A stretch of 64,000 nucleotides of DNA from Macrolepiota albuminosa (GCA_027475525.1 JAMWFC010000067.1:788508-852507); one strand, 5' to 3'. Shown: positions 37,601 through 51,207, numbered from the stretch's first letter. Translations and numbers: made by a program. Notes: generated by a model not told the origin, from the letters alone.

Positions 37601-40600
37601 GATGGGGTATCCCATCAGCTTATCCTCCCACTTGAGGAGGGCCTCGAGTATGGCAAGAGTCTCCAGGCTCGTGCACCGCATAGTTTTGCTGGGCTGTCGT
37701 GAACTTCTTCAACATGAACCCTGCTGGGCAGCACATCTGCCAGCTGCTTCCCTGACCGTACATGGCTCTGATGCCTGTCTTGGACGCGTTGCAAATGAGC
37801 CATATCGGCTCGTCCTGTCTAGGGTCGATTGGTCGAATCACCAGAGTCTTCGTACAGATCCGTTTGACCATCTCAAAGCACTGCTGGTGCAACGGCCTCC
37901 AATTGAACGGTGACCTGTTCTGCATCATGGCCATAAGTGGCCCAGTATAGGCTGTGACATCGGGCAAGAAGCTCAATATGTAGTTGACAAGGCCAACGAA
38001 TCGTTGGATGTCATTGTAGTTTTGGGGCATGCGCCACTCCCAAATGCGATCGAGCTTGTCCTGATCGGGGTGGATACCCCACTCATCTATGACATGCCCT
38101 AGGCAGTCTATACTCTGAGCGTAAAGCTCACATTTCTTCCACTTCAAGTACAACTTGTACTTGCATAGTCGTTTGAATACGACTCTGAGGTGCTGCTCAT
38201 GCTCCTCCATAGAATCCGAGTAGATGAATATATCATCTAAGTAGACGTGCATAAAACGTCCTATTACATCTCAAAAAATAGAGGTCATTAGCCTCTGGAA
38301 GGTTGCAGGAGCATTACAGTCTCCAATCTGCATTATGTTGCTCATAAACGTGCCCATGATCGATGCAAATACGGTCTTGGGTATGTCCTTGGTGCGAATG
38401 CACACCTGCTCGTAAGTGTCAGTAAGGTCAATCTTTGAGCGATACTTTGCCCAAGCCACGTCTTCCCGGATCACCTCCTGATCTGGTAAAGGAGTTACAT
38501 CTTTTATAGTGTTGTCATTGCGCTGACGCGCATCAAGAGCTGTTTGAAGGGATCCATCCTTCTTTGGGATGCACAATAATGGTGCAGCTTGAGCAGTGGT
38601 GCATGGGGACCACCATTGAGCATTCAAATAGCGATTAGTTTTATCGCGTAGTTGCTCCTGGAGTGCGTGCGGGCAGCGCAGCAAGTGGTACTTATATTGC
38701 TTGCTCTCGTCTATGAGATCGATCTCATGGTTCACCTCCCGCCATGGCAGTAGCTCCTCCTTGGTCCCGTTGACCATGTCGACAAATTCTTCTTGCCATT
38801 GCTGATGCAACTGAGGTATATCTACCTCATGAAGGCTTGTCACCTTCTGCTTCCCCTTCATACACACCGGGGGAAGTACTTCCACCATCTCTGAGGGTGG
38901 CCGAGGCGGCGGTGCATATTGCTCGTGCATTGTGAGCACCCGATTGACACTGTCATCGGGTATATGTAGTCTCAGCAGAGAACCCGCTGCTGCTGCCTTA
39001 TAGGCCACGAGGCTTTTCCCCTCACATACAAGTGAGTAAGCTACGGACACCTCGTCCGAGGCTGGCTGGCAATATGCTGGTTGGACGGTCATCCGTCTCT
39101 GGTGTGCATTTCATGCACACGTGGCTGCCACCAGCTTGTTCCACTCTTGTGGCATTCAGGGGTTGTATGCCCAGTCGTACTCCGGCAGGGGTGCTGGTCG
39201 CTCCCATAGGGACCGTGTGTCCCCCTCTCCTGAGGCTTCCACCTCTCAGATGCTGTCTCTCAAGTCTTCCAACTTGACTCGTGAGGACGTAGGTGGACAT
39301 ACATCCACTGAGTCCTCCCGTTGTCTCACTTTTTGATGGCACTTGTCTGGAGGCTTTGCGCCTCGAATATCAGGAGCGATGATTTGCTCATTGCTCCTCT
39401 TGGAGGCTTGATACTCCTCCTCGCTCATCATCACCATGTTGTGGTCTGCGCTCAGTCCAGGCATAGCCTGCACTTCCTCCTCCACATCCTCCACGGCCGG
39501 CACTCTGCACCGGCCAAGTCATGGAGACTTTTTGCATTTCTCCGTAGTGCGATGACGTCGCAGATGATTATCAGTGTTGTCTGCTGTAGCTCGTTCAGCT
39601 GGGATCACTTTCCTATTCACTAGTACCCAACAGTGGTCAAAGTCTAATATGACTTTGTTACACCGCATGAATGGCATTCCCAGTATTATATCGTAGCGAT
39701 CGAAGTTCGCTACATCCATGTATTCCCGGCTACGTGAGCCCAGCATTTGGACAGTCACATTTGTCCCATACTGCACCATGGCTCGGCTCCCTACAGTGCC
39801 CAGCTATAATGCCAATGGCATATCCAACTCCTGCACAGATATTCCGTACACATGGGCAAACTGGGGCATTATGCCCGATGTAGTACTCCCAGAGTCCTAT
39901 AGGGTCCATGCCTTGTGGCCATCAACGTCCACATACGAGACCAGGCACTCCTTGTCTGCCCGTTTCAATGTAGGGTGCTGCAAAGTGCCCTCCACACGAC
40001 GAAGAGTCACCTTCTTCATCCGAACCACGTTATTTTTTTTGGGATCATTCGTAGACGGCCAATCCATCATCGCCGCTAGGCACTCGGAGTCGCTGTTGCG
40101 ACTGTAGTACTTGTTGTTGTAGACGTCGTCATATATGTCGACTGTGATGTAATCCTCCCCCTCCATGACCACACTCTCAGGCTTGGCGCCCAATGCCTCC
40201 TCTGGGGGCTCCTGGTCGTTTGTGGGGTGCTCTGCCTCAGACTTGGCAGATACGTCTCCGTCACTCCCACTTGCGGCTGCAGTATGTGCAGCTCAAAGAT
40301 GGGCGCGGGGTGTATACCCCTTCCTTGAGACTCCCAGCTTTGCGGGGCAGTTGGTAGCGTAGTGGCCTGGTTGGCCACACGCAAAACAAGTCCCCGTCTG
40401 CCCTGGTGGGTTGGCCGGCTTGAAGTCCAGCCTTGGTTTAGGACGTTCTCTGTCCGGCACCCACTCTGGGCATGGGCAGCTCCGCCCTCGGTTTGCAGCA
40501 GGGGTTCTGCATACCACAAACTGTGTGTTGTGGTCACGGTCCAAATTGGTCTTTTTGGCCAGGAAGGTCCCCACATGCTGACTCCGTGAGGGTGTCCTAC

Positions 40601-42520
40601 CAGGCGGTAGTCGCCTGGGTCCCCCTTTGTGTCCACTCCGATGTTTGTAGTGGTTAGCAGTCTTCAGGAACTGCTCATACCTGATGGCATATGCCACAAA
40701 CTCTTCCACATCGTTGACTTCTGGGGACAGTCCGTCCTCACGTATCAAATAGCGGCGCATGTCCGCTGGAATGCCATCCAAGAACGTTTCAAGCATTGTA
40801 TACCCGTCCGGATATACTGCTATGTTCTGGGCATGGTCATTAAGGGTATTATAGAAACCTTGCACTCCCAACTTCTCGGTGTACTTGGCAGACTGGAAGT
40901 CCCGCCTCGCATCCTGGAGCGTTGAGGGGTGCACAAATCGATCGTACAGTCCTGTAAGGACTCCTTTGAACGTCCAGTCATATTGGACATGGTTGACGTG
41001 CAGTACTGCCCGTCGAAACCACCCCATGGCCTCTCCAGCCAAGAACTCAGGAAGAACAAAGATTCGTTCTTGTTCCATATGGTTGCCTCCGTATAAGCAC
41101 ATGGCAAGATGGGTGCATACATCCATCGCCCAATCTTCCAGGTCGCTGAACTTGGACGTGCCTGTATAGGCGCAAATGTGCCTACTGTCTGCTTTACGCA
41201 GCTTCACTCCGTCTGGTAACCGTAAGGTTACACCCAGGGCATCATTGACTACTCGATGCAGGCGATTGTGCATGGCTTCACAATGCATTTGAATGGCCTC
41301 CCGCTGACCCAGGGATCTAGTCGCCAAATCAGCGGCATGGGGAAGTGACTTCCCTCATCCACCCTGCGGAGGGCGTCCCAAGCCTCCTCGACTGTGGGCA
41401 TAATTGCCCTCGTCTCGAGAAGTCGACCTAGGGCTGTCATCCCGGCCATTACCAGGGGCATCACATCTCGTGGCGCTATCTCGATTGAGGAAGTCTCCTC
41501 GATCATGATCGTTGCGCCGCCCTGGAACTGGAGAAGCTTGATTCTCCTGACCCTGCGTGACTAATTGATGACGCATCTCGTCAATGGGCTGAGTGCCCTC
41601 AAATATGATGCCCTGATCATTGATAAGGGACTGTCCCTTAGTCCTGAGGTTGCCATTGCGCATACGTTGATACGCGACTCTGTCGCTCAATGTTTTGGCC
41701 ATGGGCACGCGTGGCATCACAGATGCCTCGCTCTCCACCTTGAGCACGGTACTATCGTGCCCATCCAGACCTGACATATCTGTCCTACAGTCTTGGTTAC
41801 ATATGTGTGGGGGCTCCTCACGCCACCCTTGTCCTGCTGGAGTATAGAAAGTACTCACCGGTCTTACTTCTGGCACTTCCTGTGCCCGTGCTAGTGCCTC
41901 CACTAGCTCGATTCTGACGTCTTGATTGCGTCGTGCTGAGCATTCCTCGGACGTGTGGCTCCAGGGGGTCGAGGCCCCTGATTGCCGTGTGGCCTTCCAC
42001 TGCACATACATTTGCAGCTCCATCGTGAGCACTCTCACCATCAAATCAGTATATTTTATACTGAATACATTGGGCACTTCGTGCCCTTGTCACCTAAGTG
42101 CTACTATATGTGCTGACGCATAGTGCTTGAGTCACGCTTGGGTGGTGTATTTCATCACCTCTGGGTGCAAGTCCCAGAACACCCGCAAGCGCACGGTGTA
42201 CGCGGTTTTCAGCTGCTGCTCCTCTGCTCTGGCGTCGTTGTCACTTGACAACTCCATCACCTCCTCTGGAGGCTCTACAACCTCTGGAGCTTCCTCCACT
42301 GCTGGTGTGCGTGGGAATTGGTTTTCCATGCGGGATACTTCAGGCCTTGCAGCCTCCTCCGGTACCTCTTCTATGCGGGCTTCCGCTATTTTAAAAGGCA
42401 TTGAGCCTGTGGTGGACCGCCTGGTCCCACTACTCTGGCTCGGAGGGAGGGCTCTCCCAGTCCGTACTGACAACTCAGCATCTCCTGGGGCGCCATAGGC
42501 GCCTGTTGACTGTCGGCCAT
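34675..42520 (-). pseudogene. Gag-pol of element C, interrupted by a solo LTR
   Basis: Gag, protease and RT lie in one frame with scattered stops. Gag has a zinc knuckle CFACGQPGHYATNC near 40390. The protease shows DSGSTTSG (just after a stop, about 39900) and IILGMPF. RT has KKDGSLQTALDARQRN, then YLDDIFIYS at about 38235. After one frame change the RNase H end reads IITDHKALEFF and NKVADCLSR (37500-37600). The solo LTR at 36300-37235 splits the sequence before the integrase. The integrase has H...H and CASCAAC, MDFVGPFP, and TDGQTER, but the second catalytic Asp motif reads VSNRDSKF, i.e. Asp to Asn. The C-terminal chromodomain (about 34710-34870: EYIIGHRWT, FEVRWSLGDTTWEPHS) would direct integration to marked chromatin. 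The start is uncertain; the ATG at 42518-42520 would need a 1-nt frame change. Confidence 0.85.
36300..37235 (-). repeat. Solo LTR of the element D family, inside element C pol
   Basis: 936 bp, read on the plus strand as TGATAGG...GTCATCA, the same direction relative to the window as the copy at 62803 and opposite to those of element D as written. Flanked by GCGG on both sides (36296-36299 and 37236-37239). It interrupts pol between RNase H and integrase. Confidence 0.9.
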
Positions 42521-42634
42521 CCTCAGGGGGTCCTTTGGAAGCTAATCAGCTAGACCGTCGCAGTCCTCCTGGCAGCTGCGTAACTGGGGGCGTTAATCCC
42601 CCTGGCATCTTGTCCTGGAGGTGTTGCTGACCGT

Positions 42635-43492
42635 TGATGACGCCCAAAGTTTGGTCAGTAACAAATGTATCAATAGTGTTACCGTACCAATTGCTTGCAT
42701 TGGGCGCACTTTAAGTGATGTGAGGAGTCCTGGGCAGGTTCCAGAGAACGCGCCTATGAAAATGGGGAAAAGTCGGTAAGGGGAACGGCAAGCGTAAAGC
42801 GCTAAGGTAAAGCGCTTAGGGAAGGAGCGGTAAGTAAACACAGCAAAGGTAAGCAGCAAGAACCCGGTAAGCTTAGCGAGGTCTAAGCGTCGATAATGCC
42901 GTAAATGAGCTCTTGAGCGTAAGGGAGACTGAAGAAAGGGGAGCAGGAAACTCTGGTCTATTATTCTCTGGTCTATGTACAAGTCGGTAAGTACTTTTAT
43001 ACTACAATGAGTTCACCGTCGCCAGTGGCTAATGACGCCAGAGTGCGGTAAACTAGAAAATTTCATAGGGGTAGCTCCAACGGTTTCAGATCCCTACCGT
43101 CCATTCAAGAGCCTTAGCGACGCCAGGCAACAGATCACGAAGCTAAACCATCACTCCATCACCCTTCTGTCCGTCAGAGTACCTAAGCGATGTCAGGCGC
43201 CAAATTGAGACGCTAAGCGGTGTCAGACGCCAAGGTCAAACGCCAAGCTGTCCGTCAGTTTTTGATAGATCATCAGGCTTCTCCCTAAGCGCTGTCGTCA
43301 GTGACTGATGCCATCTGTCAGTTGTCATTCTGTCTGCTGTCGGCGTTATCACTGATCGGATCTGCTTCTTGCCGTGCGCGGCTGTCAAATATTGCCAAAA
43401 TTGGTTAATTAGCATGCACTAAGGTATTTTGAGTCGGTGCCGCATTGCCGTCGCCTGCCGTTGATGCGCTGATCCTGTATGGGGTCCTATCA
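42635..43492 (-). repeat. 3' LTR of element D
   Basis: 858 bp. Compared with the 5' copy it lacks exactly 77 bp (53421-53497 of the other copy) and has a 15-bp local duplication (CTGGTCTATTATTCT type) near 42955-42975. Confidence 0.9.
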
Positions 43493-43501
43493 TCTCCTCT
43501 C
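43493..43501 (-). promoter_or_regulatory. Polypurine tract of element D
   Basis: Minus-strand GAGAGGAGA directly precedes the 3' LTR start; the preceding CAGTCAATTTTTCAGTTG is shared with element E. Confidence 0.65.
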
Positions 43502-43660
43502 AACTGAAAAATTGACTGTCCTCAGTCACCAAATAAGGCTACCGTTACCGTTTTTGTGACATATGGCCCGTGCGTTCTTCAGATTTTGTTTATAGTTCTG
43601 GCGCATGAGTTTGGACTTCATCTCTCCTCCACATCTTTACCTGGCGCTCAAAATAAAAAA

Positions 43661-45852
43661 ATGTCCTTCCGTATTCCAACTCCGCCCCCCGTTCCCTCCC
43701 AAGCTGCTCAAGAAGCCGCGTACGCCTACATCACCAAGGCCAATCGCTTTATCTACCATATCGAAGGCGTTGGCGCCGAGGCGTCCCAAAATCTTGTGGT
43801 TGGCGTGATGAAGTTACTGGAGCGATGGTATGAGGTGCGGGTCCTTGGCGTTGGCTGGGATTGCAAGATTGAGGTGCAGGAGTGGTGTCGTGCCAGTTAC
43901 GTCGATAATCGTGGCGCCGAGTGGTTAGCGCCCTTTTCCCGCTTCGTAAGTTGTCTTTGCTGCCTAGCGTGTTGCTTAGCTGATTGCTCTTTAGGCGCCT
44001 CCCCCAGTCCCCACCATTGAAGATGAGCTGGAGGACATTCTTTCTGGCGTGTTGCCGATGACCGTAAGCGCATCGGCAACCGAGTAAGTAGCTTCTAACC
44101 TTTCCTTCTCTAGCTATGGACTGAACTATCTCCTCGCAGTAAACAAGAGGTGCTGGAGCCCCTTGCTCGCTTACAAATCAAGCAAGAATAGGAGGAGGCT
44201 GCCGCTGCCGCTGCTGCGCACACTTCCAAGGAGCAGAAGAAGGAGTCTGTTGCTGAGGGTTCCAGCAAGGGGTCTCGCGCCGGCAGTGCACAGAGCCCAA
44301 CACTGCCGGCTAGCAGGAAGGGCTCCCCAGTAAAGCCAGGTAAGGCTTTGAAGAAAGTGAGTTTTTACTTCTCTTGCCGCTGCCATGCCATGCCAACCAC
44401 TGTTTCCAAGTCTCGTAAGGGAAAGGCTCCCCAATACGCGGTAAGTGTTCTTTCAGACCTAGGCGATGTCTACCAACCTATGTCTGCAGGCGCCAACGCA
44501 GACTACCTTTACCGATTCTGAATTGAAGAGTCTGCTGGTGCCGCGCCGGGAAGACGCCATTCTTGACAAGGGAATGGAAGCGGGAGTGGTCTTGCCCGAG
44601 ATGAAGAACAAGAAGACTGTTGGGCTTGCGGCAAGGCAGGAATTTAAGGATTCCCAGGGGGCGGTAAGCTTAGCACCTTTTCTGTTACCGTGCTTGCTGA
44701 CTTAGGTACTAGTGCGACAAATGTTGGGCTGACAATGATCCAGAGGGGTGTTGGTACCCTACTGGCGGTCAGCCCTGCTATCGATGTGGGACCCTTAAAC
44801 GCGCTTGTACTCTGGATGGCGCCAAGAGTCACGAGCGCAGGGGAGCTCCCGACGCGGTAGTGGAGCGCACCTTCAAGCATGCCGTCTTGGTCAAGAGAGC
44901 ACGAGAGTTCGTCAAGGGAGAGAAGAAGAAAAAGGCTGCTGGAGACACGGCAGCAATCAGCAAGAGTTCCCTGGCGCTGCTGACGCGTCAAGGGGACAAA
45001 AACAAAACTGTCGGCAACCGTGGCGCCGGTGAGCGCCAAGAAAAATGCAAGGCCCCCTCCCCAGGCAAGGGCAAGGGTAAGGCCAAACGAGTACGCATCG
45101 AGTCGCCCCCCTCCTCTCCAACTGCTGAGGACACGGAGATGAGGGAGCTTGGAGAAGCCCTTGCCGCCAGTCGCCTGCCCCCTCCTAGCGGGGAGGCCGG
45201 TCCCAGTAAATTGCTGTCCCCAATTGACTTGGCGGATGGCGCGTTTGCTGGCCCGTCCAACGTTGGCGCTCAAACGGGGTCGGCAGTGGAGGACATTGAG
45301 ATGGGGGCGCCTGAGGATGTTGAGAAGTCGGAAGGGTCGCCAGGGAAGGAACAGGTGGACGAGGATGCCGAGGGCAACTTGGATGAGACATTGCGGGAGA
45401 TACCTGGCGAGTCCCAGGAGTTGCCGCCAGTGGAGCCTGCCGCCCCCTGGGTAAGTGAGGGCGACTTAGCCGTGCAGCACTGGACGAGCTCGAGTGGCCC
45501 TTTGTCATGGACTCCCCAGCCTCAGCCAAGAGTTGCTGGCGACTCCTATGAGTGGCTGGGGGAAGACCTGGTCTATCCTGTGGTCGCCTTGTACCCGCCC
45601 CAGGTTATAGAGCGGATGGCGGTACGTGCGGCAAGCATGCGTGCAGTATTGGGTCACGAGCGTGAACAAGTCCAGCAACAAATCATGGCTTCGCGACTTT
45701 GATACTCCAATTTGACCCGTAGTATGGATGCGCTGCAAGAGTACCAAGCCGACTGTAATGAGGCGCTAGAGTGGCAAGCCCTCAATCATGTGCAGGTTGG
45801 CGACCTCTTGCCTTTCAACGACTCCCTGCTGCTCTCCGATGGCGAAGACTGA
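43661..45852 (+). pseudogene. Antisense spliced Zn2Cys6-like gene of element D
   Basis: Six exons: 43661-43945, 43995-44063, 44114-44356, 44411-44440, 44490-44663, 44713-45852. The five introns are 49-54 nt, GT-AG, and every exon keeps phase 0, which strongly supports a real gene of about 645 residues. Exon 5 has TTFTDSELKSLL and KNKKTVGLAARQEF. Exon 6 opens directly with CDKCWADNDPEGCW then PCYRCGTLKRAC: spacing C-x2-C-x8-C-x8-C-x2-C-x6-C, close to the fungal Zn2Cys6 binuclear cluster. Basic and then acidic Ser/Pro-rich stretches follow, then a WLG motif and a Gln-rich helical end. It lies opposite to gag-pol, starting 168 bp inside the 3' LTR. Two nonsense codons interrupt it: TAG at 44189 and TGA at 45700, both explainable by C to T. 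Role unknown; a zinc-dependent DNA- or RNA-binding regulator is one possibility. Confidence 0.8.
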
Positions 45853-46278
45853 CGGACCTTAGGGTAGATAGGCCGTTTATGTATAGTTTTCTTGTTGCCG
45901 TTTCCATATATATACATTTTGCCGTTCCCTTGCTGAGTGGAAGAATTAAGTCCTGTCTGAGTTAGCACAGCAGCAGAGAGCCAAGAGAGTAAAGCAAAGA
46001 GAAAGAAAGCGGCAAGTATTCTAAGGTAGGTTTTAGCAAGAGGAGTAGTAGGTGAGGGACTTAGACAAATTTTGAGGAAAAAGGGAAACGCTCAGTAAAT
46101 CATCATAGCGAAAAACCCTTGGCAAGAGTTGCGCAGTGCGCTAAGCGTTGGCGACACGCCAGCGCTGCGACTTGACTATGTAAGAAAATGTCTGTTGGAT
46201 ATAGTACAGTAAGTATCAGCAAGAAAGATAAGTAAGGTAAGTAATAGAAAGAAAGAGCTTATCAATATATAGTCTTTT
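45853..46278. other. Spacer between the antisense gene and pol of element D
   Basis: About 430 bp between the converging 3' ends of the antisense gene and gag-pol; AT-richer than the genes and without coding potential. Confidence 0.5.
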
Positions 46279-46309
46279 CTAATCATTTTCTTCTTCTTCA
46301 ACTAGAGTC

Positions 46310-46463
46310 GGCAAGTCATCATCGTCCAATAATTCTGTTTCTTCAAGTTCCCTAAGCTTGGCGGTGTCGATATCTAGCGCTTCAAGGGCAAGTCATCATC
46401 GTCCAATAATTCTGTTTCTTCAAGTTCCCTAAGCTTGGCGGTGTCGATATCTAGCGCTTCAAG
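46310..46463. repeat. 77-bp tandem duplication 5
   Basis: 46310-46386 equals 46387-46463 exactly; it lies at the C-terminus of the element D integrase. Confidence 0.95.
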
Positions 46464-47369
46464 TGGCAAGTCAATGTGTTCTCTGGCAAAATACGGTAAT
46501 AGGCAAAAGGCGGCAACAGGTCGATGCAGTACTGAACCATCTAATTCACAGAGCACGTAAGCGCCTCCACAGTTACGAGAGATAACTACCAAAGGTCCTA
46601 GATAGCGAGGGCGCATTTTCTTGTTGTATGAGGTTTCAATTTTGGAGTTGCGCATAAGCACTAGCGCTCCTCTCGGGAAGTTGTAATCTTTGATGGTAGC
46701 GCTATGCTCGGTTTCGAATCGTAGGGCTGCTTGGCGACGGGCGCTAAAGACTACCTCGTGGAGTCGCTCTAAATCTTCTTTCCTTTGTTGGAGGTCAATA
46801 GCTCGTCTGGCGATCAGATCGGTAGTCGCCAAGATACTGTTGGGTGCTGGCTGAAGGTAGGTTGCTTCTATAATGTTGGCAGGGAGTAACGGATGGGTGC
46901 CAGTAGCCACGTAATAGGGAGAGCAACCCATGCGCTTACGAATAGTAACTCTTTCCGACCAAAATACTGAGTAAGTCGCTTCACTCCAACGAGACTCGTC
47001 GCCATTGACTGCCTTGAAGAGCGCTTGCCGAACGTCAAAGTGTGGTCTCTCTACCAGGCCATTGGCACGCTTGTTGTAGCCAGATACTTGAATGTGGTGA
47101 ATGTTGTATTTCTTGGCAAGATATGTTAGCGCTTTGATAATAGGCGCACCGTTATCCGTGATGATTTCTCTTAGTGCTCCCCAACAGCAAATGACGTCTT
47201 CAAATAGCCACTTGGCGACCGCCTCGGTATTTTCTCTCTGAAGCATTCGAAACTCAGGCCAGTGGATTAGCGAGCAATGACCTTGAATAATGTACTTGTA
47301 GCGACCGAATTTGGGCATGTGCATGGTATCGACATAGATTTTACTGAAGAGGGGAGCTGGCGTTGCAAC

Positions 47370-47523
47370 GGTTGGCAGGATAAGCACTTGGCGTGTTTGT
47401 TGAATTTGGCAGAGGTGGCATGTCCTAATGTACCAGGCAATGTTGGGGTTGGCAGGATAAGCACTTGGCGTGTTTGTTGAATTTGGCAGAGGTGGCATGT
47501 CCTAATGTACCAGGCAATGTTGG
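47370..47523. repeat. 77-bp tandem duplication 6
   Basis: 47370-47446 equals 47447-47523 exactly; it shifts frame inside the zinc-binding part of the integrase. Confidence 0.95.
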
Positions 47524-49814
47524 CACTAGCGTGTGGCCACCAGAATCGTTCTAACAGAGAAGCTCGGGTAGTGTACAGACCTCTATGTCCTAGCTCGTCA
47601 TGCATGGCGCGCAAGACTCGTAAGCGACTTTCTGGCTTGATGATCAGCTTGTGAGCGCCATCTCGATTTCGTCGCCAAAGTCTGTTGTCGGTAAAGAAGA
47701 AATGGGTAGCATATCGGATAAAAGTAGCGTATTGTTCGTCGGTAAGGTCTGGGGGTCGCTTAAGGTCTTGTATCCATTGCTCGACTACTAACAGGCGACT
47801 GTCTTCCGCCTTTGCCTTGGCAGATCGGGGAACGGCATCGTAGGTCAGGTTTCTGCTGTCTTCTCTTAGCGGATGGGGTTCCTGTACGACTTTTACTGGA
47901 GGCAAGTCTTGTCCAAGGATGCTTGCCGTGTAGAATGTGAGAGGTGCGCTAAAGATCTCGGGGCGGTAAAGGACAATGGGATGTAAAAGGATGCTGGTAG
48001 GCTGTTGCCGTCGTAATAAGGGGATAGGCTGTTGTATAAGGTGCACAAAACCATGTAGTCGGTCGATCCAGTCCTCGAAATTGCTATCAGCCTGTGGATC
48101 CACTACCGGGTCGCCAGGCTGCCGTGGTCACCTAGAGAGTCCATCTGGTCCATGGAAAGAGCTCTTGACATGTACCAACTCAAAGTGAAACATGAGGATA
48201 GCGACTACCCACCGGTTCATGCTAGCAGATGGCTGGATATCGGGATTCTGCAGCATGCCTTTGATGTACCTAGCATCGACTTCAACAATAAGGTTCCGTA
48301 CGCCAATCAAATACATCTTTAGCAACCAGAAGGCTTTGAAGAGCCCATAGAGTTCTAGCTTAGGCTGGCTGTAGCGAGACTCTCTGTCGTTTAGCATGAT
48401 GGATCCAAAGCGGTTGTAGCGTCGCTGTTTCCGATTGTTGCTAAGACACTGACACAAGAAATAGCCAACGGCAATGTACGAGGTATCCACCGCCAAGATA
48501 ACTGGGTCGGCAGAGCTATAGTCGATTGGTACTAGGGGCTTGGCGTCTTGTAGGGCTTTTACTAAATCTCGCTGTGCAGTGACCTGGTCTGGCCCAAATT
48601 CAAAGGGCTCGTTGGCACGCGTGAGTTGGTTAAGGGCGTGTGCGCGATGGGCAAAGTTTTTGACGAATATCCTGAGAACGCCAACGGTACCAAGAAAGGC
48701 GCGAACTTCAGACAAGTCGCGGCAAGGACCCCATTGCTCCAGGAGTGCTAAGCGAGACTTGTCGGGAACACGACCGTCAGGAGTGCAGATGTGACCAAGT
48801 ATTTTGAACCTTGGCGCGCAAAGGAGGAGTTTGTGGCCGCTAAAGGTACCACCGCTATACTTCATACGTTGGAGAACTCGGTTGAGTAGCTGGAAAAACT
48901 CCCATAGCGCTAAGCGAATGTTGGAGTTGTCGGGATGGGTAGCCGGTAAGCCGTTTATGAGTCGCCAGTCTTTGGGGCCTTTGACGCCAACGTCATCAAT
49001 GAAGCTAAGGACATGGTGCGGTATCTCGGGTTGGAGGATGAATGTGATGTCGTCATGGAATATAGGGACTGAGTTTGTCCAGCCCATCGGTAAGGTGACT
49101 AGGCGCAAGGTGCCAAACGGAGTTTAAAAAGTAGTGAGATCCCGGGAAGAAGGGTGTATCAGACGTTTGTTGTAGCCAACGTAAAGGTCAAGGGTGGCGC
49201 CACAAATATGCCCGGCAAAGGACTCTGCAACGTGGTCAGGGAAAGGCGGTACGCCAGAGTGTCGTATGGTAACTCTATTCAGCGGCTCGAGACTGTGGAC
49301 TATGCGTAAATTGCCGTTCTTTTTGAGGACACAAAACCAATGGGAGCGGTAAGAACTATTGGAAGGTTCGTAGACGCCAGCCTTAATCTTGGTCCTAATG
49401 ATTTGGCAGACCTCAGCTTCGATTCCAGGCAGTAACGGTCGGTTGTGCTCAGTCCACGGCATGTGAGGAATGGTCAGGATTACGACAGGCAGGAAGAAGT
49501 CTGTATGGAGGCTGCCGTGTTCTGAGTCCTCCCAGGCGAAGGCTTTATCTTGCTTAGCGACGAGGTCGGTAAGGACATTCAACTCATCTTTGGTCAAAAA
49601 TCCTGTGTCATGCTCCTTCGTGAATTGTTGTTTGCGTTCTGCGGTAAAACATCCTGTGGGCTGGAAGGGTGGCGGATTTGGTGATAAGGTTGGCATGTCG
49701 GCAAGAGGGTTGCCAATGATCTGGCACTCGATTCTAAACGTCTCAGGAGAGTGCGTAGCGACGGGTTTTGTTTTAAGCACAACTGGCTTATATTTCTTTT
49801 TAACTTGAACCCCT

Positions 49815-49968
49815 TTCCTTTTGGGAGCGTTAGCTTGGTTATACACAGAGGTGGAAAGGGGAACTGTATCCTGAGGAGCGGCAAGTCCAAGTTCCTTTTG
49901 GGAGCGTTAGCTTGGTTATACACAGAGGTGGAAAGGGGAACTGTATCCTGAGGAGCGGCAAGTCCAAG
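49815..49968. repeat. 77-bp tandem duplication 7
   Basis: 49815-49891 equals 49892-49968 exactly; it shifts frame upstream of the RT. Confidence 0.95.
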
Positions 49969-50182
49969 AATGGCAGGAGACGAGGCTCCAGGAAGGGTAG
50001 TGAGATAAGTATCGGTAGACGCAATGTTTTGAAAGGATTCAGAAGCGGTAAGGTATAAGTAGGCAAGAGAGGAGTCGGTAATGTTTTGATTTTTCTGGGA
50101 AAGCTCTGCGTCAGTAGCGGGTAAAGTAGTTAAAACATCTTCGTCAAGAAAAGCAGTAGACATAACATTTACAAGACCAGTA

Positions 50183-50336
50183 GAATGGTCATATTCCAGC
50201 GTTAGCGCTACATCTCCGTGATCATCGCCAATCACCTCCTCGATGGTCTGTGAAAACACGAATGGTCATATTCCAGCGTTAGCGCTACATCTCCGTGATC
50301 ATCGCCAATCACCTCCTCGATGGTCTGTGAAAACAC
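50183..50336. repeat. 77-bp tandem duplication 8
   Basis: 50183-50259 equals 50260-50336 exactly, between protease and RT. Confidence 0.95.
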
Positions 50337-51053
50337 CGGTGGGGTCGTTCGTTGGCGTGTTGGTCGGTAAACTCTGGTGGCTTAGCGAGGGCGCCTTTTT
50401 GTTGTCTCCTAGGGAACGTTGGCACCGTTCGTCGGATTCCAGAATTGGGGTCGCTAATTGTTAAGGTCGTTTTGTCGTTGGTAACAATCTTGACAACTGA
50501 TCGCGCCAAGACGTCGAAGGGTCTGCCAAGTAGCAGGTCGTATGCTGGTGAACGTAAGATGTATATTTGGAGGTAAAACGTAATGTCGCCAAGGGTGCAC
50601 GGCACATTCTTGGCGAGTCCTAGGGATCTGTCCACCATACCGTTAGCGCTCTGCATGTTTAGTATAACGGTAGGGTTGTAAATAAGGCCCAGATCGTTAG
50701 CGACTTCGGCTGCCATAGAAATAATTTGAGACCCGCTATCCACAATTGCCTCTACCTCGTGCTTGTTGTCTACGGTTAGCGCGACTGAGCGAATAGTGTG
50801 CGATTCTTGAGCGACGGTAAGAATTGCAGGGTCTTCTCCATGGTCTACTGACCTAAGATAGGTCTCCACTGGGTCCACAGAGGTGGCGTTAGCAATGGGG
50901 TCGGCAGGAGAGTCTTCAGCGTCCAAAGAGTCGACGGTAACAGAAAAACCAGGAAGCGCGTTGTCGAGGTCCTCGACCTCGGCAACGGTTGTCGCCAAGG
51001 GACATCGAGGAGTGACTGCCATCTTGACTTGGTTGCGGACGTCTGGGGCAATG

Positions 51054-51207
51054 CTACAAAGTTCTTCTACTGACAAGGTGACGGCGGTTTTCATAATGCG
51101 GTTGAAGACGTGGTTGGATTTCTCTATGTCCTACAAAGTTCTTCTACTGACAAGGTGACGGCGGTTTTCATAATGCGGTTGAAGACGTGGTTGGATTTCT
51201 CTATGTC
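51054..51207. repeat. 77-bp tandem duplication 9
   Basis: 51054-51130 equals 51131-51207 exactly, between gag and protease. Confidence 0.95.

Noticed and set aside
36300..37681. A frame that reads from element C RNase H on into an apparent novel C-terminus (VSNKYSNSVTIPIA)
   Set aside because: That tail is read-through into the inserted solo LTR, not a protein domain.
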